Part shown: positions 52,490 to 64,000 of the stretch, piece by piece
Numbering within the stretch: position 1 is the stretch's first letter
Layout: the number at the start of each line of letters is the position of its first letter
Program-made: the position numbers and the translations under genes
Notes under the pieces: generated by a model
Seen by the model: only the letters and a program-made list of their open reading frames with translations
Told to the model about the DNA's origin: nothing
Databases searched by the model: none
NCBI RefSeq assembly: GCF_023278565.1
Contig: NC_064679.1
Location: 1,364,001-1,428,000 of the forward strand
Source: Colletotrichum lupini
Taxonomy: Eukaryota; Ascomycota; Sordariomycetes; Glomerellales; Glomerellaceae
DNA: 64,000 bases
Direction of reading: 5' to 3'

Positions 52490-54653
52490 TTACATTGTAC
52501 CATTGACGGGACCGCTTCGGGCCTTCGCAGCGTCAAAGAGAGCCTTGATGTCGACCTGCCATTGCGCGAGATCGGGTCGGAGAACGCGGCGATCGTAGGT
52601 GACGAGACCGTTGACTTCGCCCTCCACATCGGTCGTCTGTGTCCAGACACCGCCGCTGCAGGCGTACATCTCGACCTGCTCGCGGAACTCTCTCAGCAGG
52701 ACGCGCCCGCGGTAGTTGTACGCTTCAAGGTTTTCGTTGATTTCGTAAGTGGCATTGATCGAGTCGATTGCCTGCTGAACGTTCCAGAGACTATGTCGTG
52801 TTAGTTTCGCCTGATCCTGATCGAAATCGAGCTTCATATCAGACTTACTGCTCAATCGAGACGTTATGTCCGATGCCACCAAACTCGCCCTGGAATCCGA
52901 TGCGCCTGTTATCGTAGGGAGGCGACGCGAGAGAGTAGAACGGTGTACCACATTGAGGGTTAGCGTAGTGGTGGTTATCAGCGTAGTCACCAGATCCATG
53001 GTCAAACCAGCCGCTGTTTGCGTTGATGAGCCTCGTGGGGTCAATCCCGCGAACGACGTCAACCAGTTTGGCTTCCGGGTAGGGTGGTGTTCTAAGTTGA
53101 CCCCAACCTTCATTGTAGATGGTCCAAGTGACAATGCTTGTGTAGCTCTTGTGCTCTTCGATCATGAGCTGAAGCTGACGCTCAAACTCGGCTTGTTGGT
53201 CGGCGTTGGGGAGACGAGCCGAGTTGGCTGTCAGACTTGGCATATCCTGGATGACAAGCAGACCGAGGGTGTCACAGGCGTGGTAGAACAGATCCGGCTC
53301 CACCTTGATCTACGGATTGTTAGTCTCTGACCGTCAAGAGAAGCTGCATAGGACAAATTTTAGACGTACGTGCTTGCGAACCATGTTCATTCCAATGTTC
53401 TTGAGAACCTTCAGGTCATACGTCATTGCCTCTACACTTGGTGGAGTGTGAAGTCCATCAGGCCAGTAGCCCTGGTCGAGGGTTCCAAACATGAAGATGA
53501 ACTCTCCGTTCAGCAGTGGGCGGTTGATGCCGTCCACGATACCATGTGAGATGGTGCGGAAGCCAGTGTAGCTGAAGACCTCATCGCTACCCATCTTCAA
53601 GGTGATGTTGTACAGATTGGGGTTTGTCGGAGACCAAGCATTCGGGGATGGCACGGTGAAGTTGAATGCTGTTCCAGAGTTGCCGGTGCCTGTTCCTACC
53701 GTGTTACCGTCTGTGTCGAGAATCGCAATGGAAACCTCCGATGAGGTGTTGGAGGAGCTGTGAACAAGCGCATTCACTGTGGGAGGTTAGCAATGACATC
53801 CACTCATTCATACCATGAAGCTCTCTGCCTCTTACCATTTCCGTTGTGGTCAGCCGAGAGATCTAGCTTGGTGATGTAGGTCGACGGCGTGCTTTCCAGC
53901 CAAACCGTCTGCCAGATACCAGAGCATGACCGGTAGAAGATGTGCGAAGGAGTCCTCGTCTGCTTGCCAATTGGGATGACGTACCCATCCGCGTCGGTGG
54001 GATCAAAGACAAACACCAGCCTAGAAGCCCCAGAGTTAGTTTGGAAAGGGACTGAATCAAAAGATGAAATGAAGCACTCACAAAGTGTTGTCTCCTCCAG
54101 CATTGAGGTGAGGTGTCGCATCAACCGTGTAGCGGAAGTATCCTCCACGGTGGAAACCAACCTTTTGTCCATTGATGAACACGGTCGCCTCGTAGTCGAC
54201 AGCTTCAAAGTTGAGGATCACCGATTGGTTTCCCCAGCCGCTGGGCACCTGGAACGTTGTCGCCAGCCAGAAGTGAGTGACGCCGAGCTCCTGAATCCCG
54301 GACAGTCCGCTCTCAATGCATGAGGGAATGAGGATCTCGCGATCAAGCACGGCGCTGGTGGGCGGGTGGTTGACGTCGTCGTCACTGCTGGCGGCCCTGT
54401 AGGTCCATAGGCCGTTCAGATTGAGCCAATTCTCTCTGCGAAGCTGCGGGCGCGGGTGTTCCGGCCATGGCTTCGTTCCGACCTTGGCTGTCCAGTCTGT
54501 GTCGAGAGGCGGGGTCTGTAGCTGGTATGGTTCCGCGGTCCCGGCCGTTGGCGCTGAGCCTCCGGCCGTCGTCGTCGCGTTTTGCGCGTTGGCGGCGACG
54601 GCGAATGACAGCACCGCCGCTGCGGATGAAAGAAATGAGCGCGTGAAACGCAT
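52490..54653 (-). CDS. Secreted glycoside hydrolase family 2 protein (beta-galactosidase/beta-glucuronidase type)
   Basis: Five exons: 54082-54653, 53836-54020, 53370-53776, 52849-53309, 52490-52790, giving 641 residues. A signal peptide spans about 1-23 (A-V-A-A-N-A). The N-terminal sugar-binding jelly roll (R-P-Q-L-R-R-E-N-W-L-N-L-N-G-L-W) and the immunoglobulin-like domain precede the TIM barrel. Catalytic motifs are clear: acid/base Glu in W-T-I-Y-N-E-G-W-G-Q and nucleophile Glu in F-Q-G-E-F-G-G. The barrel entry N-M-V-R-K-H-I-K-V-E-P sits across exons 3/4. Fungal GH2 members of this length act on galactosides, glucuronides or related exo-linkages; the precise sugar cannot be told. The ATG at 54653 is preferred over one farther upstream because it yields the signal peptide directly. 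Confidence 0.92.
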
Positions 54654-57600
54654 CGTGGAAGAAATACTGGAGTCGCGCGCCGAGGAGGAGTGAGAAAACT
54701 GCCTAGTCCTACCTTGAAGGGGGGAAAGGGCTAGTTGACTGGAAGCTATCGACGAAGCTTCGAAGAAGGTGCAAAGAACGAAGGATAAGACGTGAACAAG
54801 AGGGGTCAAAGCATTCAGGGGGGACTGACTACTCCTGTTATACTTCTATCCTGCCTGGGAAAGTAAGATTTAAACTTTCTTCGCTCTTGGGACGAGCGTT
54901 GACATTCAACTGACTTATAAGCTTCGTATTAAGACCTGCGGCGGCGCACAGCTTGTCAAGCAAGGCAAAGCACGCACATCAGATTCTCCACCACTCCCGG
55001 ACATCTCGGCATTGAGTCAAGTGGTCTGGTTTTGGACCTGACTTGGCGGCGGGAAGGAGGAACTACCGCAAGCTTTTCGAAAGTTCCTTGCAGCGTGCGC
55101 TTCGGGGTTGGGCACTTCGCGGTGACGTGCCATTCGAAAAGGAGACAATGCAATGTTGCGCGCCGATGAGCTAGACGACCTAGCTCCCCCGCACTGGAGA
55201 AATCGGCGTTCGCGACAGAATGTTTAGTTTCCCATGTCTTGGCCTGCTTGGCCATGAGGGGAAGAACATGCGGGATTCGCCCTAGTGCTACTACGTCGCG
55301 TTGGTTGGTTGGATCGTCCGATGGCATGTGAGTAAGAGTAACAGGAGCTGTTCGAAAATAAGCCCCAAAAGTCTTCTAGTCTTTGCACGATGTGAGCTGT
55401 GTGGTTGTGTCCATTGGGCAGCACGTGGAGTCGTTCGATGGGTGGCACAAAATAGCTGCATGATGCGGTCATCTGGAGAGGGGGAAATGGCTGGCCACAA
55501 GACCTCTCAACGGTCGATCTTGTCTGTTCTCGAATGTCCAGCAGAAGGGGCCGTAAGCTTCCCCTAGTTTTAGGCTGGCATCTGTGGCCGACGACGTTGA
55601 AAAAAAAGAGGATGCGGAAAAGGAGAAGCGGTGCGGATATTGTGTGACCATGGAAAGTTTGTAAACCCTGACCGGGCATTGCGCTTCTCCCACCTTAACC
55701 CAGAAGATCCCATCCTGATGAGGCGCAGCTGCTAGATGAGAAGAAATCTGGAGCATCATGCTAGCTTAGTTCTTGGGACGAAGGAGTGATCGACAGGTCC
55801 TTTCGACTAGAAGAAACGCCAAAAGTCGTCCGGTTTTTGTCATGGCGAACTGTCACCGCTTGCCAGATCACAGGCGGTCAAAAGACCTTGTCTCCCTTCT
55901 CCTCATCTATCCATCTCGAACTGCTACCCTAAGTCATCGGACATCTGCACCTCAACAGGCACGACACCAGCCAAGATTCTTGTCTTTCCTCCACTTTCTC
56001 GCTGATGCGGGGAGCGGTAGATTCAGGGCATATCCGACTGGCTCTCCTTTCTCTCCTCGTCGCGGGAGGGGCTGAACCTTGTTTAATCCCCGGACCGTGC
56101 ATGCGGGGATGGCTGCTCGAGATCGACGGCAAATGTCTTGTTTTCAAGTTTCCCTCTATCGGTCTGGGCCCAGATGGCTTGGGACCTACCTCGACAGGAG
56201 AAACCATCCAGGTGACCTCTTTCTTTGCTTCAAGCGATCCAATGGTCTCATGGAAACTGGAACTGATCATCGCCATCGGCGGCGTACTTGTGGTCTACAC
56301 GTGAGATGCATGTCTTGTGGTGTGTCTCGGGTGCCGGTGGAATACCCGGCATGACCGTTCTGCCCCTATGGTGAGCTTCAGTGAAAAATCGACCGAGATG
56401 CATGATACTCGCAAACTCTCGCAAATGAAGTGATGGAACCATGCCCTTGCGCGATGCATCTTCACTCCATACACCGCTGCAACCTCACATCCCCGCACGT
56501 TTCTCAGCCGTTACTCAACCAGGAATTCATGTCATTTTTGACCGTCGATGGAGATGCAGTACGGATGAACATGTGTGGTCACGTTGAGAAGATTATTGAA
56601 CACCAAATTGCAGTGATCACGCAAACAATTTTGATCCCAAAGCTCCACTGGTACAAATTCAACCTTGAGAGCAATCGCGATTTTCTACAGCTAGCAGTGA
56701 CTTCCTTGTTGTGTTCGCGCAAGCTCCCATTGTTTTTGAGCTCGAGACATTTATGTCGGTGTGATTGCCGTATCGGACTCAATCGTGGGCGATACATCTC
56801 TTGCCTGCGGCTTCAGTCGAGCCTACATCTCACGTCACATAGAGCAGAGGGATGTAAAATACCAACAAAAAGTTCTACACACAACCTCTTGGCGATGACC
56901 TAAAACTCCATGTACAGTCTGACTCGTGCGAGAGGTGAAGGAAACCTGCAGCAAGTTCTGCGAATAGATGCAGCGCGCCTCAATTTCTCAATCTCGACTG
57001 GTCCGTCTGATCAGTGTGCTTCGTCTGAACACGTGTAGCTACCCGAAACGTGGATGCAAGATGCATAAGTCAATCCGCGATCTGAAAGTTTCGGATAACT
57101 AGGATGAGGACTTCACGAAACATCAAACACGATTCGAGCCCATGAGCCACTTTGTGGCCTCGAGGGGGACCAACTTGTCTCATAATGAAACTGTCACCAA
57201 CTCTAAAGTCTCTTACACTTGAACGATTTTGGTAGTCTAAACTAAGGAAATCATCGCCATGAATACTCCCTTCTACCAGAGTCGTGACTTTGAAAGAATG
57301 CATATAATGAGATGGCTTGACAGCTATCCGGGAATCTAAAAGTATTCGTGATCCGCAACAGCATCACGTCGACCCTCTACTACGAGAGATACCATCACAT
57401 GAGGTAGGGTCTCACGGGTCTACATCCAAGTCTATCGACCGGCATTGGTCCTCAGGGGGGGTTAGCAGACGGATGAACGATGTGGTTGCTACCTTGGAAT
57501 TTGCTGCCTGGTCTTCTAGAAATGTTCACAAAGCATTGCAGCATTACTTGGACTCAACAAGGGACCTAGCCTAGAGTTAGTCTCATACTAAGGGTTCTTA

Positions 57601-58471
57601 ACCTATGCAGGAACGAAACACTGGCCAGTAAGAGTTGATGCTTTCAGATCTGCATCGTATCTGGCTTCGAAGAACATTCGGCTACGCCAATTGCCACGTG
57701 GGAACCAGCACAATTCTTCATTCCAGATTTAGAATCCCTTTGACTTGGGGTCAGGCACTCAAGATTTAGTTCACTTGATTGTAAAAGGCTCTCGTTGTCT
57801 TCTTCAGCGCTCGGCATGATATCGCGACCCATCTTATCTACTAACAGCTTGATGAAGGTGGGCAGGATTCACCAAATTCAATCAACTCTTCAGAATGTAA
57901 AGGGCGAGGCCAAATTTCAGCACTATTTCGAAGACGGAATCACCATAGCTTGCGACTGGTTATGTACCTACAGTTACAACCTTTCAACACTCATGTACTG
58001 TTTTCTCAGCTGAAAACACAACGTCAATTCCTTTTATCGATCATCGATGAGATTTAGGAAGTAACTGCCCAAAACTCGACGATCAAGATGATTCGATTGA
58101 CATCAAGTCCTTTGGTATTGACAAAAAATGCTGCTTTCTGTGCCAATCACTATTGGTGAAGAAAGTCCATGACGCGTGGGACATGGTTCCAAGACACGCG
58201 ACCTTCTGTTATGGAACTAGGCCGATCTTCGCGGCCAGAAAACGGAGTGACATCGTAAGATAAGCAATGTGCATAGAAGCAACAATTTTGATAAGAGCTC
58301 ACTCTATGCGGCTTATCTGCACAAGCGACACCTCGTATTACCCCGCGGTGTCATTGAAGCGCAACGGAGATCAACAAGCCATCGTTGAAGTACCGATACT
58401 GTGATTCTTACGAACACAGCTAGCCGCTTTATTTTCATCGTAGACAGATTTGAATTGTATATCGTGTCAAA
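54654..58471. other. Gene-poor region, 3.8 kb
   Basis: The largest stretch without a supportable gene outside the retrotransposon. Frames such as 55224-55679 (minus), 56005-56304 (plus) and 57317-57574 (plus) are short and overlap others on the opposite strand, with no family features. Base composition is ordinary and there is no RIP signature. It may hold promoters of the two divergent flanking genes, non-coding transcripts or decayed genes. Confidence 0.45.
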
Positions 58472-59900
58472 ATGAAACAGTATCGGGACACATACGACAG
58501 GCGCGAAGGAGATATTGGACATTACAATGACACCAGCCGACCAGTGGTATACGACGACCTCGACCCTTTTGGCCATGAAGAAAATCATCAGGTTCGTGAA
58601 GGGATAAGATCAGCTCTTCGTGTTCATCATGAGATCATATCAGATTGACCGCAAACTGCAGATCAAGTATAAAACAATGTCATGGAAGCTTGTCGCGGTG
58701 CTCATGATAGCCGAAATCGTGAGCAACGGCATGCTATCTCTGCCATCATCCTTGGCGGTCGTCGGCATAGTCCCTGGAGTGATTCTCATCGTCTTTCTCG
58801 GCATCTTTGCAACATACACGTCCTGGTTGCTAGTCCAGTTCAAGCTTCGGCATCCAGAAGTCCACTCCATGGGCGACGCAGGCCAGATCCTCTTCGGGCG
58901 GCCCGGCCGAGAACTGCTCGCCTTCGGAACCGTCGTCTTCGCCGTCTTCGCGACAGGCGGACAGCTCCTGGCGGGCCAAATCGCGCTTGCAACACTGAGC
59001 GACAACAAGCTGTGCCTGATGCTCTACACCGGTATCTTTGCCGTTCCGACTCTGCTCTTCAGCTTCCCGCGGACAATGGACCAGCTCTCCTGGCTCTGCA
59101 TCCCTTCAGTAATCTCGATCCTCGTAGCCGGCATCGTGGGCATGATCGGGGCGGGCATGCACCCGGCCCCGGGCCGACAAGTAGACGTGGCCGTACCCTC
59201 CGACTTTTATACGGCCTTCATCGCCATCACCAATCCCGTCTTCGCGTATGCTGGCCACTTCATGTTCTTCATCCTCATGTCGGAAATGCGGCGGCCGCAG
59301 GAGGCGATGAAGGCGGCGTACACCCTCCAGGGCTTCGCGACGACGTTTTACGCCGTCTTCGCGGTGGTGTGCTACGTCTACCTCGGCAGCGAGGTCGCTT
59401 CGCCGGCGTTCAGCAGCCTGGAGCCAAAGTGGGCCAAGGCGGCGTACGGGATCGCGATACCCAACTTCTTGCTTGCGGGCTCGCTGTACGCGCACACGGC
59501 GGCGAAGTTGATTTTTGTGCGGATTTTCAGAAAGAGCCATCACTTGCATAGTCATACGGCTGTCGGGTGGGGTACGTGGGCGGTTTTGGTTGTGCTCATG
59601 AACGGCGCGGCGTTTGTGCTTGCGGTGGGCGTTCCGATTTTCAATTATCTTATTGGCATAGCGGCGAGCTTGTTTGCGGCATGGTATACGTATGGTATCG
59701 CGGGTGCATTTTGGCTGCATGATAATTATCACGATTATGATGGATGGAGGCAGTGGGCGCGCAAGTGGTTCCAAGCCATGCTGGCGGTCCTGACGTTTGC
59801 TGCTGGTGGCTTCATCTGTGTTGCCGGGACGTATGTCACTGTGAAGGGCATCGTGGAGGCATATGAGTCTGGTGCGGTTGGGGAGCCTTTCAGTTGTTAG
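58472..59900 (+). CDS. Amino-acid permease, AAAP family (Mtr-like)
   Basis: Imports neutral or aromatic amino acids at the plasma membrane. Two exons: 58472-58591 and 58662-59900, giving 452 residues and about 11 membrane segments. The N-terminal cytosolic tail ends with D-P-F-G-H-E-E-N-H-Q, and the spliced frame continues I-K-Y-K-T-M-S-W-K, the join seen in fungal AAAP proteins. Helix 1 has A-E-I-V-S-N-G-M-L-S-L-P-S-S, the family signature. Reading through without the intron hits a stop, so the splice is needed. The C-terminal half is C/G-rich at third positions. Substrate is not predictable from sequence. Confidence 0.92.
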
Positions 59901-62144
59901 ACTTGGAGTTAGTAACGCCCTGGTGAGGAGCTGCGGTATCAAGGTATCGGTAGGATGGGAAAGTGAATTTAATGGGGAATTCCTAAGTCTGCTCAACATT
60001 TCCGTATCCCCCAGTCGGTGTCTTGGATATCTCGACCCCTGTTATCCTTCTGTCTCCAACTGTGAGGCTGATACCGTAGATCAGCAACATATTGAGGACA
60101 CAAAAAATGTTACATGTCTAGGAGTGACAAAAATAGAATTAATTATTGAATGAAAACAGCCATACATCTTGTGATTTGGCGGGAACCGTTAGGTGATTAG
60201 TATGCTGCGCTTGCCACAGCTGCAACCAGCATCTCTTGTAATGACTTGTCTCCATACCCGTCCTGTTGGTATCCCTATTACAGGGTAGTTGGTTCGAACC
60301 GTGGGTTGATGAAGAGATCAATTGAACTATATGAATATCTGCGTAGGTGTAAAAAGGAGGTTCCAACCGCAGGTTGGGCTGGCTACGATAATCGTAAATA
60401 GGGCCCCCCAATTGGCCCCTGCGCAGTCGGCTGTATGCCGCGGTCGAATTGGACTTCCAATCCGACACGTCCTGCTCAGCCACTGAACGGCAAAGTTGGC
60501 CCGTTGATACGTTACTTGAACTGGAGTCTCTGGCGGCATGTGAAGCACAATAATACCTAGTGAGAGATGGATAAGCCAATAGAGTACGGATAGAATGAGA
60601 ATATGAGCTGATGATGGAAGTACGTACTTGAGCCCGGGACGGAGAAAAGGGACAAGGATCTTCCTGAATGACGTCAAGCTCGGCGCTGGGGACCGCATTT
60701 GTTCCGGTCTCCGCTCCCTCCCGCTGCTCCTCTACATGTGGGCCTCCCGGACTTCTACCTCACCAAACTTTACCTTGAGATCGCTAAGCTCAAATGTCTA
60801 TGAAATCCTCTCTGAGGCATGGCTGCTTTCAAAGGTGTGTCGGTGTGCGGTGTGCCATCCGCTGATTGATTCTCATGAACTTCCATCGAATCAGACAAGA
60901 CACGCGACACTCGCCAACCAGCAAATTATGCTTCAATCCAGGCCGGAAGCCGGCGTGCAGGGCTTCAATCCCCTGGCGTTTCACTGGTTCCTGTCTTGGA
61001 ATCTCGATGGAACCGACTCTCAGTCCCCTTTCTGGATGCTAGAAGAGGGCGCCCAGCGTCGCATTCATACAGCGTCTAGGTCGCAAACATGGCCTGCCGA
61101 TGATGACTGGTGAAGTCATCGCCGCCAACCGCACCCAAGTGGGCACCCAATCGCCGCCAGCGCGCCAACGCGGTTGGTTCCTGGATTGGATCCAGCACCG
61201 ACTGGCGTGCCAAGCCCTTCCAAGTTTTGGCTCGCCTGCTTTCTCACGCTCTTCTCCCCGTTGAACTTGCGCCGGTGCTAGCCATGATCCGCCCCCCTCT
61301 TCGCTTGTCAAGACGGCTCTTACCACCACCGGGAGGCGAGGGGCATTTGATGGAAACAGTATGATAGTGTGGCGTTTTCGTTGATGGCTTCCTGTTGGTC
61401 CACGACCATCAGCACACAGACTGGAGCTACTGGGTAGCTCCACGCCTCATCACGGCCACACACAACCCTCCACCCTCTCTCTTGTCTCCCTCCTTTAGGC
61501 CCGGCAGCTGTCTGCTAATTAGCACCGCTGCCATCGTTTGCAATGTTCCATCGACCGGTTGAATGTCAGAGGATGAAGGCTCCCCCCCGCGTTTTCGATT
61601 TCTTGGATTCAGGGCCAGGCCAAAAGTCGCCTCAGCCAGGGATCCAACTTCTAGACCGAGATGAGGTGCCACTAAGTCTAGTTTTTTCCCCTGGATTTTG
61701 ATTCTGATGCTAATTCTTATTCTTGTTCTTGTTCTTGTTCTTGTCTAAACTTATTCCTCAATTCTCCTATCAATCCTCTCACGGGCTCGTTGTCACGTCA
61801 CGTCAAGAGCCAAGAGCTCCATATTCTCAACCTCAAATCGTAGCCTTCACCCTCCCAAAGCTGTCGTTTCAGTCATCATCCATTGCCCCAATAATAATAA
61901 TAATCCTCTATCTCTCCAATACCTCCATCACTCTGCCTGCGCAAGGACTGACTTCACAAGCCCTGCCATCCCGCTCCTGTGCTTGCGGGCGATGTGACAA
62001 CCCCTACCACCCAACTGCAGGTGGCGACATCATAGTGTGCCTCGAACCATCCAACCGTCGTCCGCACATCAGAGCCTCCCCGTCACTATCTGGCATCCCT
62101 GACGGAACGGCCTTTGCCAGTTGCCACGCCTCTTTTCTCCCACG
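59901..62144. other. Intergenic region, 2.2 kb
   Basis: Permease 3' flank and Kelch gene promoter. Frames on both strands near 60139-61443 overlap each other and lack motifs. Pyrimidine-rich blocks and short tandem repeats occur in the last 450 bases. Confidence 0.45.
61714..61743 (+). repeat. TTCTTG hexanucleotide microsatellite
   Basis: Five tandem units (first slightly degenerate) about 400 bases upstream of the Kelch gene. A short AAT tract lies at about 61890-61904. Confidence 0.8.
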
Positions 62145-64000
62145 ATGTCTTTCGTCAATCTCTCACGTCCCCCTCTGGACCATCGGGCCCATAGCGATAC
62201 CAACGTCCGGCCTAGATTCAATTCACACAACACTTCCGACCGTCTAAGAGAAGGTTCAGGGCTCCGACCCAAGGCGTATCCAATGGTCAGCAACATCAAA
62301 AAGGGCAGGAAATCGGTATTCAAGGAGGTGGGACTGGACGACGACTTTAGCGACGACTGCGGCTCGCCCGTTGTGGAGACTTTCCAACAGTCTTGTGGCC
62401 GACAGGAATCGATGTCTAGCGAGAAGGTATTCGGAGATGTACCTGGGCTGGAGGAAGCGAAACGGGACGGCACATCAAATGATGAGGAAGACGACGCAGA
62501 GGACGACGGAGATGGGGACAGCAGGCGTTCTGCGACGGAACAGCGCGAAGCAGCGAACGACTCGAGACAACAGAGCTCAAGTCAGGCTGTGAAGGTGTCT
62601 TGGTACAACAAGCTTTCTCAGGGTTATCGACGACCGAGGATCAAGACGGTCTCTAGCGCACCACCACCTACGATCTCAAGTCTGCAGCGCATTGGCATGA
62701 TTGCGCTACTCATCGCGGTCATCATCCCGGCATTCAGCTATAATAATGGCCGCCAGAAGATTGAAAGTGGTGCAATCGCGGGTGTCGTACGTCCACGAGC
62801 AACGACATCAACGGATGTCTGTCTAAGATGGGCACAGCAGGGTGAGTTTCGGAAAACGTAGCATGGGTAACTCTGCTAACAGTGGTCAGCGGCTTTACTC
62901 AACGGCACTCTTTACATGTATGGAGGTCAATCCAAGACGGAGTCTTCGCAAACCGTCAACACCTGGAGTATGACTTGCGAACCCCGTAGCTGAGACTTGG
63001 AAATGAATCTGACAATTACTTACAGACAACGACTTTCTCACTCTCGACCTAACAAAATCATGGGACACGAAATCGCCCTCTCTCAAGGGCATGACGATAC
63101 CTAGTGGGCCTCCAGCAGTCGCCAACGGCTACTTGTGGCACGACTACGACTATCTCTACCTCTACGGCGGCCAATTTGCTGATAACGACGGCGCTGAAGG
63201 CACGTACGCCACCGTTGCTCCCATGTCGATCTGGCAATACTCTGTCAAGGACAACTCCTGGCTCGAGTTCAAAGACCCGCGCACGTCAGCTGGCAACTAT
63301 TCGACTGCCGCCAATACCCCTGTCCAACGTTCCGCCGAAGGCGCGGGCTTGTCGGTACCTGAGCTCGGTTTGAGTTGGTACTTTGGCGGACACCTCGACT
63401 GGCTGACCACCGAGGGTTGGTCGACCCAGACTCCGAGGGTGTATCTCAAGAGCCTGCTAGAGTTTACACACCCCGGATACCTGAACACTGGTGTTGACGC
63501 GCTTCGCGCTGCTGGTGCTGCCGATGGCGGAGTGTTTCGCAACGTGACTGAGGGCGGGCTGCAGGAAACGGATGCGTTCCCGGAACGAGCTGACGGTGTC
63601 TTGGTTTTTGTGCCCGGGTGGGGTGCGAGGGGAGTCTTGATCGGCATGGCGGGAGGATCCGACAAGACATTTGTCGACGACCTCGGCACCCTCGATGTCT
63701 ACGATATCGCTACGTCTGAGTGGTATCATCAGAGGACGACAGGTGACCGGCCCTCCGTCCGCGTCAACCCATGTGCCGCCATTGCGAGCGCGCCAGATGC
63801 CTCGAGCCTCCAGATCTACTTTTTCGGCGGACAAAATCTGCAGCCTTTTGTAGGCCAACACTCGTTTTCTGGAAAACTGGAAATAGACTGACACATTTAT
63901 GCAGGGCAACCAGACACAGTACAACGACATGTACATCCTCTCCATCCCCGCCTTCGCCTGGATCAAAGTCGACGCAACCGACGGTGTACCCGCCCCTCGC
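62145..64000 (+). CDS. Membrane-anchored Kelch-repeat protein, 3' end outside window
   Basis: Exons 62145-62841, 62890-62967, 63026-63849 and 63905 to the window edge. The ATG at 62145 is the first in frame. A 180-residue disordered, acidic cytosolic head with an E/D-rich tract (about 113-126) is followed by a transmembrane helix at about 183-199 (M-I-A-L-L-I-A-V-I-I-P), so this is a type II membrane layout with the Kelch part outside the cytosol. Kelch blades follow: L-Y-M-Y-G-G-Q, then L-Y-L-Y-G-G-Q, V-L-I-G-M-A-G-G-S-D, and I-Y-F-F-G-G-Q. This resembles fungal surface Kelch proteins with a galactose-oxidase-like propeller. Its partner is unknown. Each intron keeps the frame. Confidence 0.85.

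Noticed and set aside
56005..56304. 99-codon plus-strand frame with a hydrophobic start, considered as a small secreted protein
   Set aside because: Overlaps an equally long minus-strand frame, shows no cysteine pattern and no clear cleavage site; too weak to annotate.
59106..59999. 297-codon minus-strand frame opposite the permease
   Set aside because: Arg/His-rich translation without motifs, fully overlapping a well-supported transporter exon.
60280..60320. GGTTCGAACC motif resembling a tRNA T loop
   Set aside because: The flanking bases do not form a 5-bp T stem, and no matching acceptor or anticodon arm lies upstream.

Overview
The window is nuclear DNA of a filamentous ascomycete (Pezizomycotina), probably a plant-associated Sordariomycete. 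The evidence is many short GT-AG introns (about 45-90 nt), a HET-domain gene, a C2H2/Zn(II)2Cys6 regulator, several secreted plant-polymer enzymes, and a transposon heavily altered by repeat-induced point mutation (RIP). The genus cannot be fixed from sequence alone.

Layout: 0-10 kb holds a truncated unknown gene, an orphan membrane protein, an alkaline ceramidase, a Vps62-family protein and a DUF1772 membrane protein. 11-18 kb holds two secreted, probably GPI-anchored proteins on the minus strand (an S41-type peptidase and a two-domain fasciclin protein). 19-29 kb has a PY-motif protein, a tandem NTF2/SnoaL-like protein, a GH51 arabinofuranosidase and a HET-domain protein. 29.5-38 kb is a secreted hydrolase gene split by a 7,357-bp Ty3/Gypsy LTR retrotransposon of the chromodomain clade. 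The element has 209-bp LTRs and is saturated with RIP mutations, while the host gene stays open on both sides.

39-49 kb looks like a small metabolic cluster: a sorbose-reductase-like SDR, a CrtI/PYROXD2-like FAD oxidoreductase, a dual zinc-finger transcription factor, and a CocE-type hydrolase fused to two EthD-like domains. 49.4-50.1 kb is a 754-bp nonautonomous DNA transposon with about 60-bp terminal inverted repeats and a perfect 8-bp target duplication. It is followed by a secreted leucine-rich-repeat protein that reads like the LRR domain of plant LRX cell-wall proteins, then a secreted GH2 glycosidase. After a 3.8-kb gene-poor stretch come an amino-acid permease and the 5' part of a membrane-anchored Kelch protein running off the window.

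Taken together, the genes describe a secretome acting on plant walls and apoplast (GH51, GH2, S41, FAS1, LRX-like), a possible catabolic or secondary-metabolic cluster with its own regulator, and two contrasting transposon insertions. The most novel items are the LRX-like protein, the CocE-EthD fusion, and the base-resolution record of a RIP boundary inside the two LTRs. Exon boundaries were placed by eye from splice consensus, frame continuity and family similarity.
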